From Ianthella basta (lineage: Eukaryota > Porifera > Demospongiae > Verongiida > Ianthellidae), in NCBI GenBank assembly GCA_964019415.1, contig OZ025868.1, positions 4,553,371 to 4,617,370 of the forward strand: a stretch of DNA of 64,000 nt, read 5' to 3'. The position numbers and the translations under genes are program-made. Under the pieces are notes generated by a model. It made no database searches. It was given only the letters and a program-made list of their open reading frames with translations, and had not been told where the DNA came from. Positions 43,646-54,908 of this stretch are shown here, piece after piece (the first letter of the stretch is position 1; each line of letters starts with the position of its first letter).

Positions 43646-46600
43646 CTGTATTTGCATCCAACATAGCGATAATCTGTGGAGTTTCAATAGTCTCTGTATC
43701 CAACTCAGTTGCAACCACTTTCACCAAATATTGGACTCCATCATTAAGACTTCTGACGATGCAGTTCAAAGCTGTTATATTTGTGCATCCCCGGACAGCA
43801 GTATCATTTAAATAGACGGTAAACTTACGACACAAGTAATAGTCATGATCCCAGTGGACATGGAGTGTATTCCGCAATGGTACAACAAAAAAGTTGTGAA
43901 TTGTTGCAGCAACATCTGGGTGAACAGACAGAACTGCAGTTTGTTAGATACTATATCTCTCTCCCATGCATTCTGTACTCATATACCATACACTAACAAT
44001 TACCAACCTTCAATCATAGGGATGGGAAAAGGCTCACTAACTTCCATTCTTTCATTAGGATACAAAGCAGCACACCGGTAGCTGTTCTTTGCCGAATATA
44101 CTGTATTGTTTACTTCAAGGTAAAGGGTTCCATTTTTCACTTTGGATGTATCAACTATGTGACCAGGAGTAAATGATGTAACTTGTTCAGGAACTCTTCC
44201 ACCAACAAGGACAGTCCAGAATGCCGTTACAGGATCCTCAGAGAAGGTGCATTTGAGCTTGATATTGGGGCTATGGCAGGAGTAGTCAGCATTCTTGGGA
44301 AACACCTGTTCCACTGTACTGGCTGCATGTGCAACAAAACGGAATAGTAATATAAAGTGTTACAACACCCGCACTAAGCACCAGTAAAGAGTCTGTCGTC
44401 CTGTCTTTCCACTAGTGTTCTAATTTTGTACACATGCATGCAGCTTGAAAACCTCAAATATGCTTTTCTCGGGAAATAGCAGCTAGTTATCTGAAAGATA
44501 ACGTTCGGAACTACACATGGTAAGGAAAGAAGGGAAAAATGACAGTGAACCGGATCAGCACCGGCAACCTCCAGATCTTTAGCCGACCCTTTAGCAGCCG
44601 GGTCACTGGTCACCGCCAACAGCCATTGATCCATTCCCTCCGTATATACCAATGTGGGTGGGCTCTATCCAGAGCCTCCTTTGAAACTCCCACACCCTAA
44701 CCCACATCGGGCACTGACTAATCAGTGACACTCGGAAATGCTAATTAAGATGGTCTATGTACCATGGTGACACAAATGAAAGATAACGTTCAGAACTACA
44801 CATGCCATTTTTCCCTTCCCCTTCTTTCTTTACCATTTGTAGTTCCGAACGTTATCTTTCATTTGTGTCACCATGGTACATAGACCATCTTAATTAGCAT
44901 TTCCGAGTGTCACTGATTAGTCAGTGCCCGGTGTGGGAGTTTCAAAGGAGGCTCTGAATAGAGCCCGCCCTCATCGGTATATAAGGAGGGAACGGATCAA
45001 TGGCTGTTGGCGGTGACCAGTGACCTGGCTGCTGAAGGGTCGACTAAAGATCTGGAGGTTGCCAGAGCTGGTCCGGTTCACTGCCATTTTTCCCTTCCCC
45101 CCTTCTTTCCTTACCTATAAAACTAACCTTCATGGGGAGGCAACACCAAAGGTCTACTTTCTGCTTTAGAACGGTCTTCATACACTTCATACACAGCAAT
45201 GCATATATATCATCCAAGTTCGTTTGCACTAGCCAAAATTTCACAAGTTATCCAGACGTTATCCAGATGTTTCGGCAGCTTTCAGCCACCTTCATCAGTG
45301 AATGACAAAATACAGCACTCCTATAGACAGCATCACTGGAGAGAAAGATGAATGCCCAACTGATGAATCTTAAGTGATCTGGTCGCCTCCCCAATGATGT
45401 GTACGCACAATTGAGGAGCTCAGCTGGCAGGACCCCCCTGATGTATGGCCTACCTAAGGTGCACAAGCAGGACGTCCCACTCCGCCCCATTGTGTCCTTC
45501 GTGTCCTCTCCGACATACCAGCTGTCCAAGTTCCTGGGCAGCATATTAGCTCCACTTGTCGGACGGACTAGCTCCTATGTGAGGAACTCGAAGTCCTTTG
45601 TTGATTTCATCACGACACAGACCCTGGCAGAGGATGAGATCCTACTATCCTTTGATGTGGTATCCCTCTTCACCTGTGTCCCAACGGGGCTGGCTGTCCA
45701 GGTAGCCCGCCGCCGACTGGAGAATGATCCCTCCCTCCAGGACAGGACTGACCTCAACATTGATGACATCGTGGATCTCCTGACCATGTGCCTTGACGCA
45801 ACCTACCTGTCCTTCAGAGGGAAGGTGTACCGGCAAGTACATGGTACCGCGATGGGGTCGCCTGTGTCTGTGGTTGTGGCCAACCTGGTAATGGAGGATG
45901 TTGAAGAGAGAGCCCTGACCACATTTCCCTCCCCTCCCCGCTTCTGGAAGCGTTACGTAGACAATACGTGCACAGCTCTCCCCAGGGACATGGTCGAGCC
46001 CTTCCATAAGCACCTGAACTGCATTGAGCCATGCATACAATTCACAGTGGAGGAGGAGTCGGGTGATAGGAAGCTACCTTTTCTGGATGTACAGCTTTGC
46101 AGGGATTGTGATGGCACTGTCACTACATCGGTGTATTGGAAGGCCACACACACCAACCAATACCTCTCCTTCACATCCCACCACCCGACAGCACACAAGG
46201 TAGCTGTGGTAAGTACCCTCATGACCAGAGCCAACACTCTTTCATCCTCAGGCGTGGAGAGAGTGCAGGAAGAGAAACAGATTGTAGAAGCACTGCAAGA
46301 GAATGGCTACCCCCCCAGCTTCATCCACAAACACTCGCACCCAAGGAGACCAAGACGGGAAATGGATGACCAGAGGCCCAGAACAACCCTGACCCTCCCT
46401 TACATTGCTGGTCTTTCGGAGGCAGTAAGACGGATTCTTGCACCGCTAGAAATCAAGGTGGTTTTCCGCCCACAAAGCACTCTTCGCAGCTTACTTGTGC
46501 ACCCCAAGGATCCAGTACCAATGGACCAACGGAAGGGGGTTGTGTACAGCGTGCCTTGTGATGGATGCTCCAAGGTGTACATTGGGCAAACTGGCCGGAG

Positions 46601-48762
46601 CCTCAAACACCGGCTGGCAGAACACAGACGTGCCCTGAAGAATGGAGATGTGGCAGCATCGGCCCTCGCAGAACACACCCTCGCAACAGGTCATCTGGTG
46701 GATCTCACCAAGTCAGAAGTAATTGACTGTCACCCATATGCCACCACACGCTGCCTATTGGAGAGTTGGCATATACAACGGAACCCGGATGCACTGAATA
46801 GGGAGAAGGGAACCTTGCCTGAGGTGTACACTGCCCTCCTAGAGTAGATTACTATTGGATCTCTACTGTTACTGCCTAACAAAATTCATTGACTGTTAAA
46901 TTGTTACTTTAACGTTATTCATGGTCGCATCATCAACTGTCACCACATTTCATCACCTGTCACTAACATTTATATATAAACTATAGGAGTGCTGTATTTT
47001 GTCATTCACTGATGACTGGCTGAAAGCTGTGTGAGGACTCTTAAGGGCTGAAAGCTGCCGAAACATCTGGATAACTTGTGAAATTTTGGCTAGTGCGAAT
47101 GAACAGGACTTTTCAAACGTGTCAAAAATGCATATATACCCCTTAAACTGTAACACCTCGAGCTTGCTGTAATTTACTGATAGACGCAGTATGCCATTCT
47201 GCATTCTGGTGTTGTCAACTGCATGGCCAGCCAGAGCATTGCAATCCTTGGGTGTTCTGTTGACGGAGCAAAAGAATTACCCAATGCGATCTCTAGGTCC
47301 AAGTGACCCATAATAGTTGTTGTAATAGTTCAATGAAGAAATCTGGTATATTATTGACATGAAAATGTGTATGGGCAATTTGCCTGAAATGTTGTGTATT
47401 CAGCAGAATTAAGGGATAATTTACATATGTTTCCAGTGTTAAATCAGGATGGTGGTTGTGTTGTGAGGCATGACCTTGACACTTCACATCACTAGGGATG
47501 TCACGAGGAATGTGGTGTCGCTTACTACCGTGTGGGCTTAAATTTTTGCGGGACTAAACTTTCACAGTTTTCGCCTTTCCAGAAGCCATCCGCGAATAGT
47601 ATAATCTGTGAATATATTGCGCAAAGTGTTGCGTATATGTAAGGTTTCACACGTACCTCGTGTATCGTTTCCCTGAATCACGATTAGCACTAGCGGTGTG
47701 CTGTTCCTTCCATGGGAACGAACTAATTTTGCTTGAATTGTGAAGCTAGCAATGGCCGATGAGTGTCAATGTAGCCCTGTAGGAAACTCACGTGCTGGAA
47801 GGCCGAAACGATGACAAATATGTGTGCAACGACTCTAGCAAAGGAAAATCAGGGTGAATTAGCCAAGCAGAATAGTGCCATGGCTTCACTAGGCTCTTCC
47901 TTTCTGTGCTTGACTTGTGCGTTAATCTCCCTGTAAACGGTACAGTGCAGCAACACCATTCTGATTCCCTTATCATTGTATTATTACAGATATATAGCAC
48001 ATAATAAGAAATATAATATGAGTTAGCTAGTAATAGAAAAAATTGGCCATCCGTGAAAGAGTAGTCCTGCGAAAATTTAAGCCCATACGGTAACTCATGA
48101 CATCAATTTCCTGCACCTAACACTTATAGGAGGCAGGAACAGACATGCCCTGACACGTTTCACTTGAATAGCCTTGCCAGTCTGACCAATTGCGAGCCTA
48201 AGGGTAATCTATTTTAAGCAGTTGAGTGTGGATGTTGACGACAATTTCCAGATTTGTAATTTCAAGTAACCGCTGTGAGTTGGGGATAAAGTAGAAGACA
48301 AATACATGCTGGGAGATTGTGAAAAGATTTTAAGATATTTACGTACACATGGCCTATGGAAGTGGACTGTAAGGGAGGTACCCTAAGAAATCCAGGGGAG
48401 TTTTATAGGAGGTGATTTCTCATACGGCAGGACAGGTGAAGAGATCCTCCAGCAGATTGTAAGTAATAAGAAAGCCCTTAAGAGTCCTCACACACAAGTT
48501 CGTCAGATAGGCACAGAGTGGATAGAGGATATTCAGTCTGCAATTTGCTTGTGTAATCGCAACATCACACAGTATGCTGACACCCATTAAAAGGTACGTA
48601 AAACTAAATACAATACATAGTAAGACTTACTTCCTACTGCTCCAAAGGGGGCGACAATGATGAAGAAGAGTACCATACTGTATAAATTGCAAAGCAAAGC
48701 ATATGAATGCATGTCCTGTGAGGAAATCACATGCATGGGCAAGTGAACACTTACACAAGCAT
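43646..48762 (-). CDS. F2-3: Ig-FN3 receptor split by mobile-element insertions
   Basis: Signal exons 48755-48762 and 48631-48677 join to MLVMVLFFIIVAPFGAVGS. Ig is 44008-44322 (ADYSCHSPNIKLKCTF, W in VTAFWTVL, second Cys SYRCAALYPNE). FN3 is 43646-43915 (WDHDYYLCRKFTVYLN, NITALNCIVRSL). All visible junctions are phase 1 and the domain frames are open. The intron between signal and Ig is about 4.3 kb, because it holds a foldback element, a Penelope-like element and a CCGTATGG MITE. The same intron is about 0.4 kb in F2-2. No TM exon was recognised downstream, so the product may be secreted, or the 3' end is lost. It pairs with F1-C in the alternating array. Confidence 0.6.
44521..45114. repeat. 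Foldback element with arms of about 280 bp
   Basis: Arms 44521-44800 and 44839-45114 are reverse complements at high identity. The 38-bp centre is itself complementary to the outer end (GGTAAGGAAAGAAGGG). In the right arm a TATATAAGG box precedes GAGGGAACGGATCAATGG. A diverged single arm lies at 33790-34010. No open frame of note, so it is a non-autonomous hairpin element. Confidence 0.85.
45240..45310 (-). ncRNA. Hammerhead-type ribozyme core in the left Penelope repeat
   Basis: On the minus strand CTGATGA (45292-45298) is followed by stem II, GGTGGCT-GAA-AGCTGCC, then GAAA (45270-45273), AC/GT as a very short stem III, and GTC as cleavage triplet (45255-45257). TTCA/TGGA can form a short stem I. 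Hammerheads with tiny stem III are known from Penelope repeats. Confidence 0.65.
45399..46847 (+). CDS. Penelope-type reverse transcriptase with GIY-YIG endonuclease
   Basis: 482 codons without a break. RT blocks: PLMYGLPKVHKQDVPLRPIV, LLSFDVVSLFTCVPTGLAVQ, QVHGTAMGSPVSVVVANLVM, the palm box near FWKRYVDN (not a perfect match to the family consensus), and LPFLDVQLCRD. A linker with paired Pro/Arg follows. The C-terminal endonuclease has GVVYSVPCDGCSKVYIGQTG, RSLKHRLAEHRRAL and SALAEHTLATGH. RT followed by a C-terminal GIY-YIG domain with the CxxC-like PCDGC is diagnostic for endonuclease-bearing Penelope elements. The frame is shorter than the usual family length because the start is missing, so I do not regard it as active. 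Confidence 0.88.
   Translation: MYAQLRSSAGRTPLMYGLPKVHKQDVPLRPIVSFVSSPTYQLSKFLGSILAPLVGRTSSYVRNSKSFVDFITTQTLAEDEILLSFDVVSLFTCVPTGLAVQVARRRLENDPSLQDRTDLNIDDIVDLLTMCLDATYLSFRGKVYRQVHGTAMGSPVSVVVANLVMEDVEERALTTFPSPPRFWKRYVDNTCTALPRDMVEPFHKHLNCIEPCIQFTVEEESGDRKLPFLDVQLCRDCDGTVTTSVYWKATHTNQYLSFTSHHPTAHKVAVVSTLMTRANTLSSSGVERVQEEKQIVEALQENGYPPSFIHKHSHPRRPRREMDDQRPRTTLTLPYIAGLSEAVRRILAPLEIKVVFRPQSTLRSLLVHPKDPVPMDQRKGVVYSVPCDGCSKVYIGQTGRSLKHRLAEHRRALKNGDVAASALAEHTLATGHLVDLTKSEVIDCHPYATTRCLLESWHIQRNPDALNREKGTLPEVYTALLE
47000..47080 (+). ncRNA. Diverged hammerhead-type core in the right Penelope repeat
   Basis: CTGATGA at 47009-47015 and GAAA at 47060-47063 remain, but stem II is enlarged by an internal insertion including GTGTGAGGACTCTTAAGGGC. 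That phrase occurs inverted at about 48475-48497. Confidence 0.5.
47103..47527. other. Intron sequence, nothing recognised
   Basis: Lies in the long F2-3 intron between the Penelope element and a MITE. No motif was noted. Confidence 0.45.
47528..48090. mobile_element. CCGTGTGGGCTTAAATTTTT-end MITE, TA target
   Basis: 563 bp. The left end CCGTGTGGGCTTAAATTTTT and the right end (complement CCGTATGGGCTTAAATTTTC) mirror over about 30 bp, with TA at both flanks. It shares the CCGTATGG start with the elements at 14.3 and 56.3 kb but is a different subfamily. Confidence 0.8.
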
Positions 48763-50189
48763 CTTGAAACTCTGCTAAGGGCACTCTTCGGAAATGGTGA
48801 GGAAAGGTCTGTAGGGTGTAATAAAGAGTTAACATGCTACAAAATCACTTTTCAGCACAGAAGTGTGTCATGGATGATGCGATTTCAATGGTTTTGACAT
48901 GTATACTGCAATCTGGACACATGGCCTGAATGTTTCTTTAGGCAATGGTGATACAGCCTACAACTAGCCAACCAAACACTTCACAAGGGATTTCAGGGGT
49001 CTAGAAGTCAACTATATGTAAAGTAGTAGCAACATCTTGCTTCCAAGTCATCTTCAATTCACAGCAAACAAGTGGCACATTGCAATGACAGGCCTGTGTA
49101 CTAAACTTAGCTATTGCTATGCCGTACAATGCAAAATGTCTACTATATACAGTAAAGGACTTGTGTGCTGAACAAACCACCCCATTTGGAATGAAAATAC
49201 AGTATACACACCTGTACCCTAGGGTACAGGTGTGTATATTGTATACCCTACTGTATACAATATGTGGCTTGGTACACCTGTACCCTATAGGGTGCCAAGG
49301 GATTACAGACAATAGTTAAAGATTCAAACTACAATGCGAGAAGACAGGAGTAGTCAGCCATGGAGGAAATTGCAAGGAAACATACCACAGATGTTAAAAA
49401 CTCCCAGAGACATGAACCTATGTCATATAATACAACTAAAACAGGAGTTTACGTACTTGAAGTTCCTTTGCCGGCTGCCTCACCAATAAGAAACACGTGG
49501 CCAGGTGTCACACTACAGTCACATGACAAGATGGTAGATAAGGTGAAGTCCAACTTCAAATACAAATATACTGGAATTTGATAGATTTGGAATCACATTG
49601 AGTCCAAAAAGTGAGATGCTGCGTCATGCCAAAGATTGCATTCCATACACATTTCCTTAACCTACGCACATACCAGCATTGACCGTGTTGTGACACTGTT
49701 CACACAAGCACCAGGGACCAGTTCACACTAGGCTCGTGGCAGACATTTTGGCTACGTACGTATTGTTGCACAACATGTACAGTGCAAGTCACATGACAAA
49801 AATGTAGCTACGTAAGGTCTAAATATAGTACAAATACTTGCATAACAGTACTACAGCACTGTGTAGTACGTATATACAGCTGAAATGGAGATTACATCAA
49901 CTCTCACAAATTCACCGTGAGCTATACTTCAGCTGCCAGTTATACAGAGCAACCAAGCAGCTGACCATAATAAATAATAGGAGTCACACTACTAACACTG
50001 CTAACTCTGCATGCATGTACACTGATGCCATGTAAGAGCCAACCAGGTGGTGTATGGTGTAATAATAGTGAGTCACACCAGAAGGCCCTGGCCATTATCA
50101 GATATGCATGGGTATTGGATGGTTTAGCCAATATAGGGCAGCTGGTTGCATATAATTTGCTCCAAGTATAAACCGCAAGTACGCAGTAT
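48763..50189. other. Duplicated intergenic land, no gene recognised
   Basis: The start matches 33.0-33.7 kb. 49.62-49.87 kb matches 54.92-55.15 kb. A 73-codon frame at 49360-49581 has no domain. It contains the 36-bp perfect palindrome at 49203-49238. Confidence 0.5.
49203..49238. repeat. 36-bp perfect palindrome
   Basis: TATACACACCTGTACCCT followed by its exact reverse complement, no spacer. A related non-palindromic phrase, GGTACACCTGTACCCTA, follows at about 49270 and in diverged form at 33.58 and 34.52 kb. Confidence 0.97.
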
Positions 50190-50385
50190 AGATGATGTCA
50201 TAGAGGCTCGTTGCTACGGAGCTTATTAGAGTGAGTTGCTGATTCTTGAGCAAACACGTAGCAGGTTGATAGACAGTAAGACGTTTGTACTACATCTTCA
50301 TCACTTTTTGTAACTGATGAAGACCTTTATGGGCGAAATGCCTTACCCTGATCGTCTCTCAACTGGTACATGTTCACTTGAGAAT
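50190..50385 (+). repeat. Solo Penelope-type terminal repeat
   Basis: Starts like the element at 54.07 kb (CATAGAGGCTCGTTGCTACG against CGTAGAGGCTCATTGCTACG) and contains CTGATGAAGACC...GGGCGAAATG, a hammerhead-like core, at about 50317-50345. The paralogous site at 55.28 kb lacks it. Confidence 0.55.
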
Positions 50386-52749
50386 CAGTAACTCATTCTC
50401 ATACCCACTATCGCATTGTATCTGATATGATATAGATAAATACAAGCATATTATACTGACACATAATAATACAGAGCATTGACAATATGCATCTATCAGT
50501 ATTGCAGGTACTGTGCATACATGATAGAGGGGTACCTTGCTGCTAATCTGCAACGTCAGTAGAATGAAGCAGCATTCATGTGGTACTGTGACTGGTTGTC
50601 ACTGCGGTACGTAGTACTATAAATTGTGTTTGAATTGTATGATGATTGCATGACAGTAGCATTCATATATCTGGTCTGTTACTACACAGAATTGCACTAA
50701 GCTGTCACTATTGAATCTGCTTACCATATTAGATGTTACTGCCAGCTGAAAGCTCGAGGGCTAGGCTTCGGAATCAACCCAGCAATAGCGGATTTATCCA
50801 ACAACTGAAGTGTGGGCTTGAGGTGCCATCTGTTCGAAGACCAGTTAGATCGAGCTCCCTGAGTACGTGGTGATCTCTAGCTCATAACGCTCTGCTCTGG
50901 AAGGAGTTAGACGTGCTTCTGGAGCTAACGAATGGTTTCAGTCTTTCTATATATTTCCTCACTAACGGACTGATGGTGTTACAACAAAATGAAGGAGTGT
51001 AGTCAGACTATTACAACCCTACACATTCCATGTCCTTCTATATACAAGCACGATCAGCCTTCCCATTCCAGTCATACCTCTATACATATCTTGTAAGCTG
51101 AGTAAAGGTGGGAGGGTTGAACTACAAGATAGTGGAATGCAAGAACAGCAAACTAATCAGTCCTTTCCACTCCTCTTGTGTTGTTATGAACATACTCAAG
51201 GGTGTGAGGGTGGAGGAGGGGGTGGAGCAGGGGTGTGTACATTAACTCAGCAAGTGAAAGAGTGAAGAAGATCACTTTAGGCTGCATACATACAACGGTA
51301 CCTTGATTTGTCTACATAATGCATTCACACACTGAATCCAAATTGGTCTGTTAATCAACACAGTAATCTCCAGTGTTTGACAGGATCTGATGGATGACCC
51401 ATTTGGAAGGTCTGCATTAGATATCAGCTGGTGTTATAACTGAGGTTCCTGCAGAACGAAAGAGATAAGCACAAAACACTCTATACAACAAGCCAGGGTT
51501 TACATTCAACATGAAGAGAAAATGATACAGTAGAGGTGCATTACTGTGATATAGCAATGCAAGGAGAGTTTGTGAGCTTCAAGCACAGTATTAACTTCAA
51601 ACAGGTACAAGACATTTTATTCCGTGGATGTTCATCAGGTGAAATTATGTCCTGTACCCGTTTGAAGTTAATACTATGCTTGCAGCTCACAATCTTCCCT
51701 TGCATAAGCAGACAGGAGCAAAAAAAGATAAGCACAAAACGCACTCTATACAACAAGCCAGGGTTACCTTTCAACATAAGCAGACATGGCAGGCTACTGT
51801 CAACGTGATTGGTGTGAGGTAGTCAACAGCATGCTAAATGCCAGTTGAGTTGACTGTGAGCCCAACAAACAACTACTGCTCTACGTATTATAGCCTTGTA
51901 CTTGTAGTGGCTATGGAAGCAGCCAGTCTTAATGCACCATAGCATGAGTATGTAACACTACTGAGTCCCAATTATGTGATCTTTGTAGGATGACTGAGGA
52001 GGTCATGTATGTACTTACAGAGTTACACAGTCAGTTAAGCAATGACATGGGCTAAGTCCAGTTGCATTCCGGCAGAGGTAATGAAGAGGTCATGACTCAG
52101 GCAGATGGGAATGTGTGTGATGATGGTGCCAGTACGTGGTGATCACAACACACACAACAGTGTTCAGAACAGTGCAGCTGGGTGGTGCAGGGTGAATTCA
52201 GAAGGTCAAGGGTCATGAAGGGACTACACAGCCCAGGAGCAAATGTACAACTGGCCACACGGGGCACTAAAGTGTTGTCCCACAGTGAGGAATGGGACAA
52301 TGCATCAAGTCCACACTTTCAAAACATTCTGAATATTACCACCTACCGGTAGACAAGGAAGAAGGCACCTTGCGCGACAAATTCCTTTTAGATGTCCTCG
52401 AAAATGGTACTCCGCTGGCTACACGGCGCAGATGTCTGACTGCTGTGAATTTACTTGTGTGTAGTACTATCTACATCAAGTGTGGATACAGGTGGGGCAT
52501 GGGTCCAGTACATCTTCCAGAAACTACCTAGATCAACTCCAGCCTAAGAATTTCAAGTATTAACGACACAACTAACTATTTGTAGCTATGCTTCCTCCAT
52601 GAAAATAACTTACAAACAGCTATTTCCAACATTTCATTTTACACCTACATAATGCATGTACGTACCTGAAGATAACTATGTAGAAGAGGCCATTAGTTGA
52701 TAGTAGTGAAATTGTAGTAAGCATTACATGCATATGCTGCAACACGTGT

Positions 52750-53450
52750 GAAAATAAGTAATGTGAATGTCACTAATTCTGTCCCCAATGTAACCCAGTG
52801 AATGTCATTGACACCCAAACACATGCGCTCTCACACATACTCTAGATCTAACATACTGCATATCCACAAAGCTAAATATATGCCAACACCAGCACACCCA
52901 GACCCACGCTAATGGTAGTGTCCAGCCTGGTCTGTAAGCTAGATTGTAGGTACTACTCAGTATTGTGCGAAGCTGTGTGAGAATTCAATAATACTCTCTG
53001 TATGCATACTGAGAGGCTTCCCTCACAATAGCTGTGTGGAAACATGATGGCCTATAGGAAAAGAGTCACCAAAACATAAACATGTTGTTTTAGGAAGTGC
53101 TAATGGACATGGTTCAGTGACCAACTTCCCTAACTTAGACCCCACGGATCGAGTTATGTTATGTTCGAGCTTGAGGAGGTTAGAAGGGTAGCCATTACCC
53201 ATGCAGCGCATACTCAATAGCGAGCTCCAATATAACGTATCCTTTGGTAATGGGTTCTTCCTTCTGCTCCATCTCAATCTCACTCAGAGTGTGACCCGCT
53301 ATTTCGCTCGCCCACCATTTCTACGTATGTGTGCAATTATGCGTAGTCTATAATATCTATGGTGCAATGTAGGGGAACTTATATTTCAGTAGTGGTCCAA
53401 ATATTTTGAAATATTTGGACTGGGGGAACTTACGTATATTATAGGAATGA
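52750..53450. other. Insert unique to duplication copy beta
   Basis: Not present at the matching place in alpha or gamma. It includes an inverted pair near 53389-53419 (AAATATTTTGAAATATTT-like). No gene is recognised. Confidence 0.5.
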
Positions 53451-54069
53451 ACATCACTTACAAAACAGCAAATTACAACCTTTCATTTTACACCTACATA
53501 ACTCATGCACTTGAAGATAACTATGTAGAAGAGGCCATTAGTTCAAAGTAGTGAGATTGTAGTAAGCATTACATGCATATGCTGCAACACGTCAATGCCA
53601 CTCTAGGTCCAGTGTGCCTTTTACTTCAAGAACCTTATACTAAACCAGTCGGACTGTGATGGACTGATCTGCATGCCAGTCATACGTAAAACCTGTCTTT
53701 ACCAGTCCAACTATAATGTGCAACCTTTACTGTATAGCTATATGTAAGTACACCTACATGAATTTAACACTGCACAGATTCTGAGAGGAATACCCCATGG
53801 CATCACAGACAATATGTTCTTGTTACCCAGTAACCTCCCCAGTGCCTGTTCTTAAATGTAACATTTCCATCTATCCATGTGCCATGTGGGCCAGCAGCAG
53901 TAGAAATAAGCACTGCAAATCATTGCATCAAGATTGCAGAGAATCAAATGTGACTCACAATTATGTACTGTGCAGTGATTATGCCAGTTCAGTAGCCCAA
54001 CCAATCTACGTACGTAGCTATGCACCAGTTCAGTGAGTACTGACCCCCCAGCAAACAGAATAGAACTTG

Positions 54070-54808
54070 ATGTCGTAGAGGCTCATTGCTACGTTGTTGA
54101 TACCGGGCGAACTGATCATGAGCATATACGTAGCTGAAGCAATAACAATCGATGCAGGACGTTTCGGCCACGTAGGCCTTTGTCAACTGCGTACAAAACT
54201 AAAGACACAGCAGTGTGAGACCAGTTACATAGCAAACGCTGACCAATGGTATTATGAGCTAGTGTGTGGTTGTGATTGGCTAAAGGTAACAGATGTCTGA
54301 TTGGCTAAGGTAGGTAACAAGTAATAAACTGTAAAGGCATGCATTGTTTACCAAATAAGCAATGATTAAGCTAGGAAAGTAGCCATGCATGATTAAGACA
54401 AAATGGGATGAAGTGGGAGTGGGTGAGGGGGTGGTTTGAGGATGGGGTTCCAGACCATGGGTAGGAGGAGGCCACTGTCCAGGTTCATGTTCGGGGTGGC
54501 TTTCTTGATCTGGATGGCTTCCACAGTTCTCCTCTGCCAGAACCCTTTGGCCCTTATTTGGACTGTGGCGCCGTCCCAGTTGATGCAGCATACTTGTTAC
54601 CTACCTTAGCCAATCAGACATCTGTTACCTTTAGCCAATCACAACCACACACTAGCTCGTAATACCATTGGTCAGCGTTTGCTATGTAACTGGTCTCACA
54701 CTGCTGTGTCTTTAGTTTTGTACGCAGTTGACAAAGGCCTATGTGGCCAAAACGTCCTGCATCGATTGTCATTGATTCTGCTACGTATATGCTCATGATC
54801 AGTTCACC
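54070..54808 (-). mobile_element. Short Penelope-like insertion with near-identical inverted repeats
   Basis: 739 bp inserted in duplication copy beta. The 14-bp target duplication is CAGAATAGAACTTG (54056-54069) and CAGAATAGCACTTG (54809-54822). Inverted repeats of about 210 bp (54110-54322 and 54592-54806) are almost identical, so it is young. Between them about 270 bp of minus strand encodes only the end of a Penelope endonuclease (VEAIQIKKATPNMNLDSGLL). Each repeat holds a GGCC...GGCC stem followed by AAACGTCC, the relic of a hammerhead core. Empty sites are seen at 38.69 kb (alpha) and 59.41 kb (gamma). Confidence 0.85.
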
Positions 54809-54908
54809 CAGAATAGCACTTGGTAAGGAGATACCTTATTAAGTCACTAATACCAAATGTGCAACACATATAAAAGTCATGCATACACAATAGCTGTATG
54901 AGGTTCAC

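Larger units (their letters stand above)
45215..47102 (+). mobile_element. Penelope-like retroelement, 5'-truncated, with inverted terminal repeats
   Basis: An RT plus GIY-YIG frame (45399-46847) sits between two inverted copies of a repeat of about 120 bp (45215-45336 and 46979-47102), a configuration typical of Penelope pseudo-LTRs. Both repeats contain a hammerhead-type core. The coding part lacks the N-terminal portion of the family. It inserted into the long intron of F2-3. Confidence 0.85.
50600..54908. repeat. Segmental duplication, copy beta
   Basis: Collinear with alpha and gamma. An internal deletion of roughly 0.8 kb lies at about 52322, joining CACACTTTCAAAAC to CTGAATATTACCACC. 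A unique insert of about 0.7 kb lies at 52.75-53.45 kb, and a Penelope fragment at 54070-54808. No F1 gene follows; the copy ends at 54908 where gamma begins. Confidence 0.85.

Noticed and set aside
45575-46694. Several minus-strand frames across the Penelope gene
   Set aside because: Shadows of the 482-codon plus-strand RT/GIY-YIG frame.
54094-54300. 68-codon frame and its inverted twin at 54614-54796 as a protein pair
   Set aside because: Both are the two orientations of the Penelope terminal repeat; not coding.
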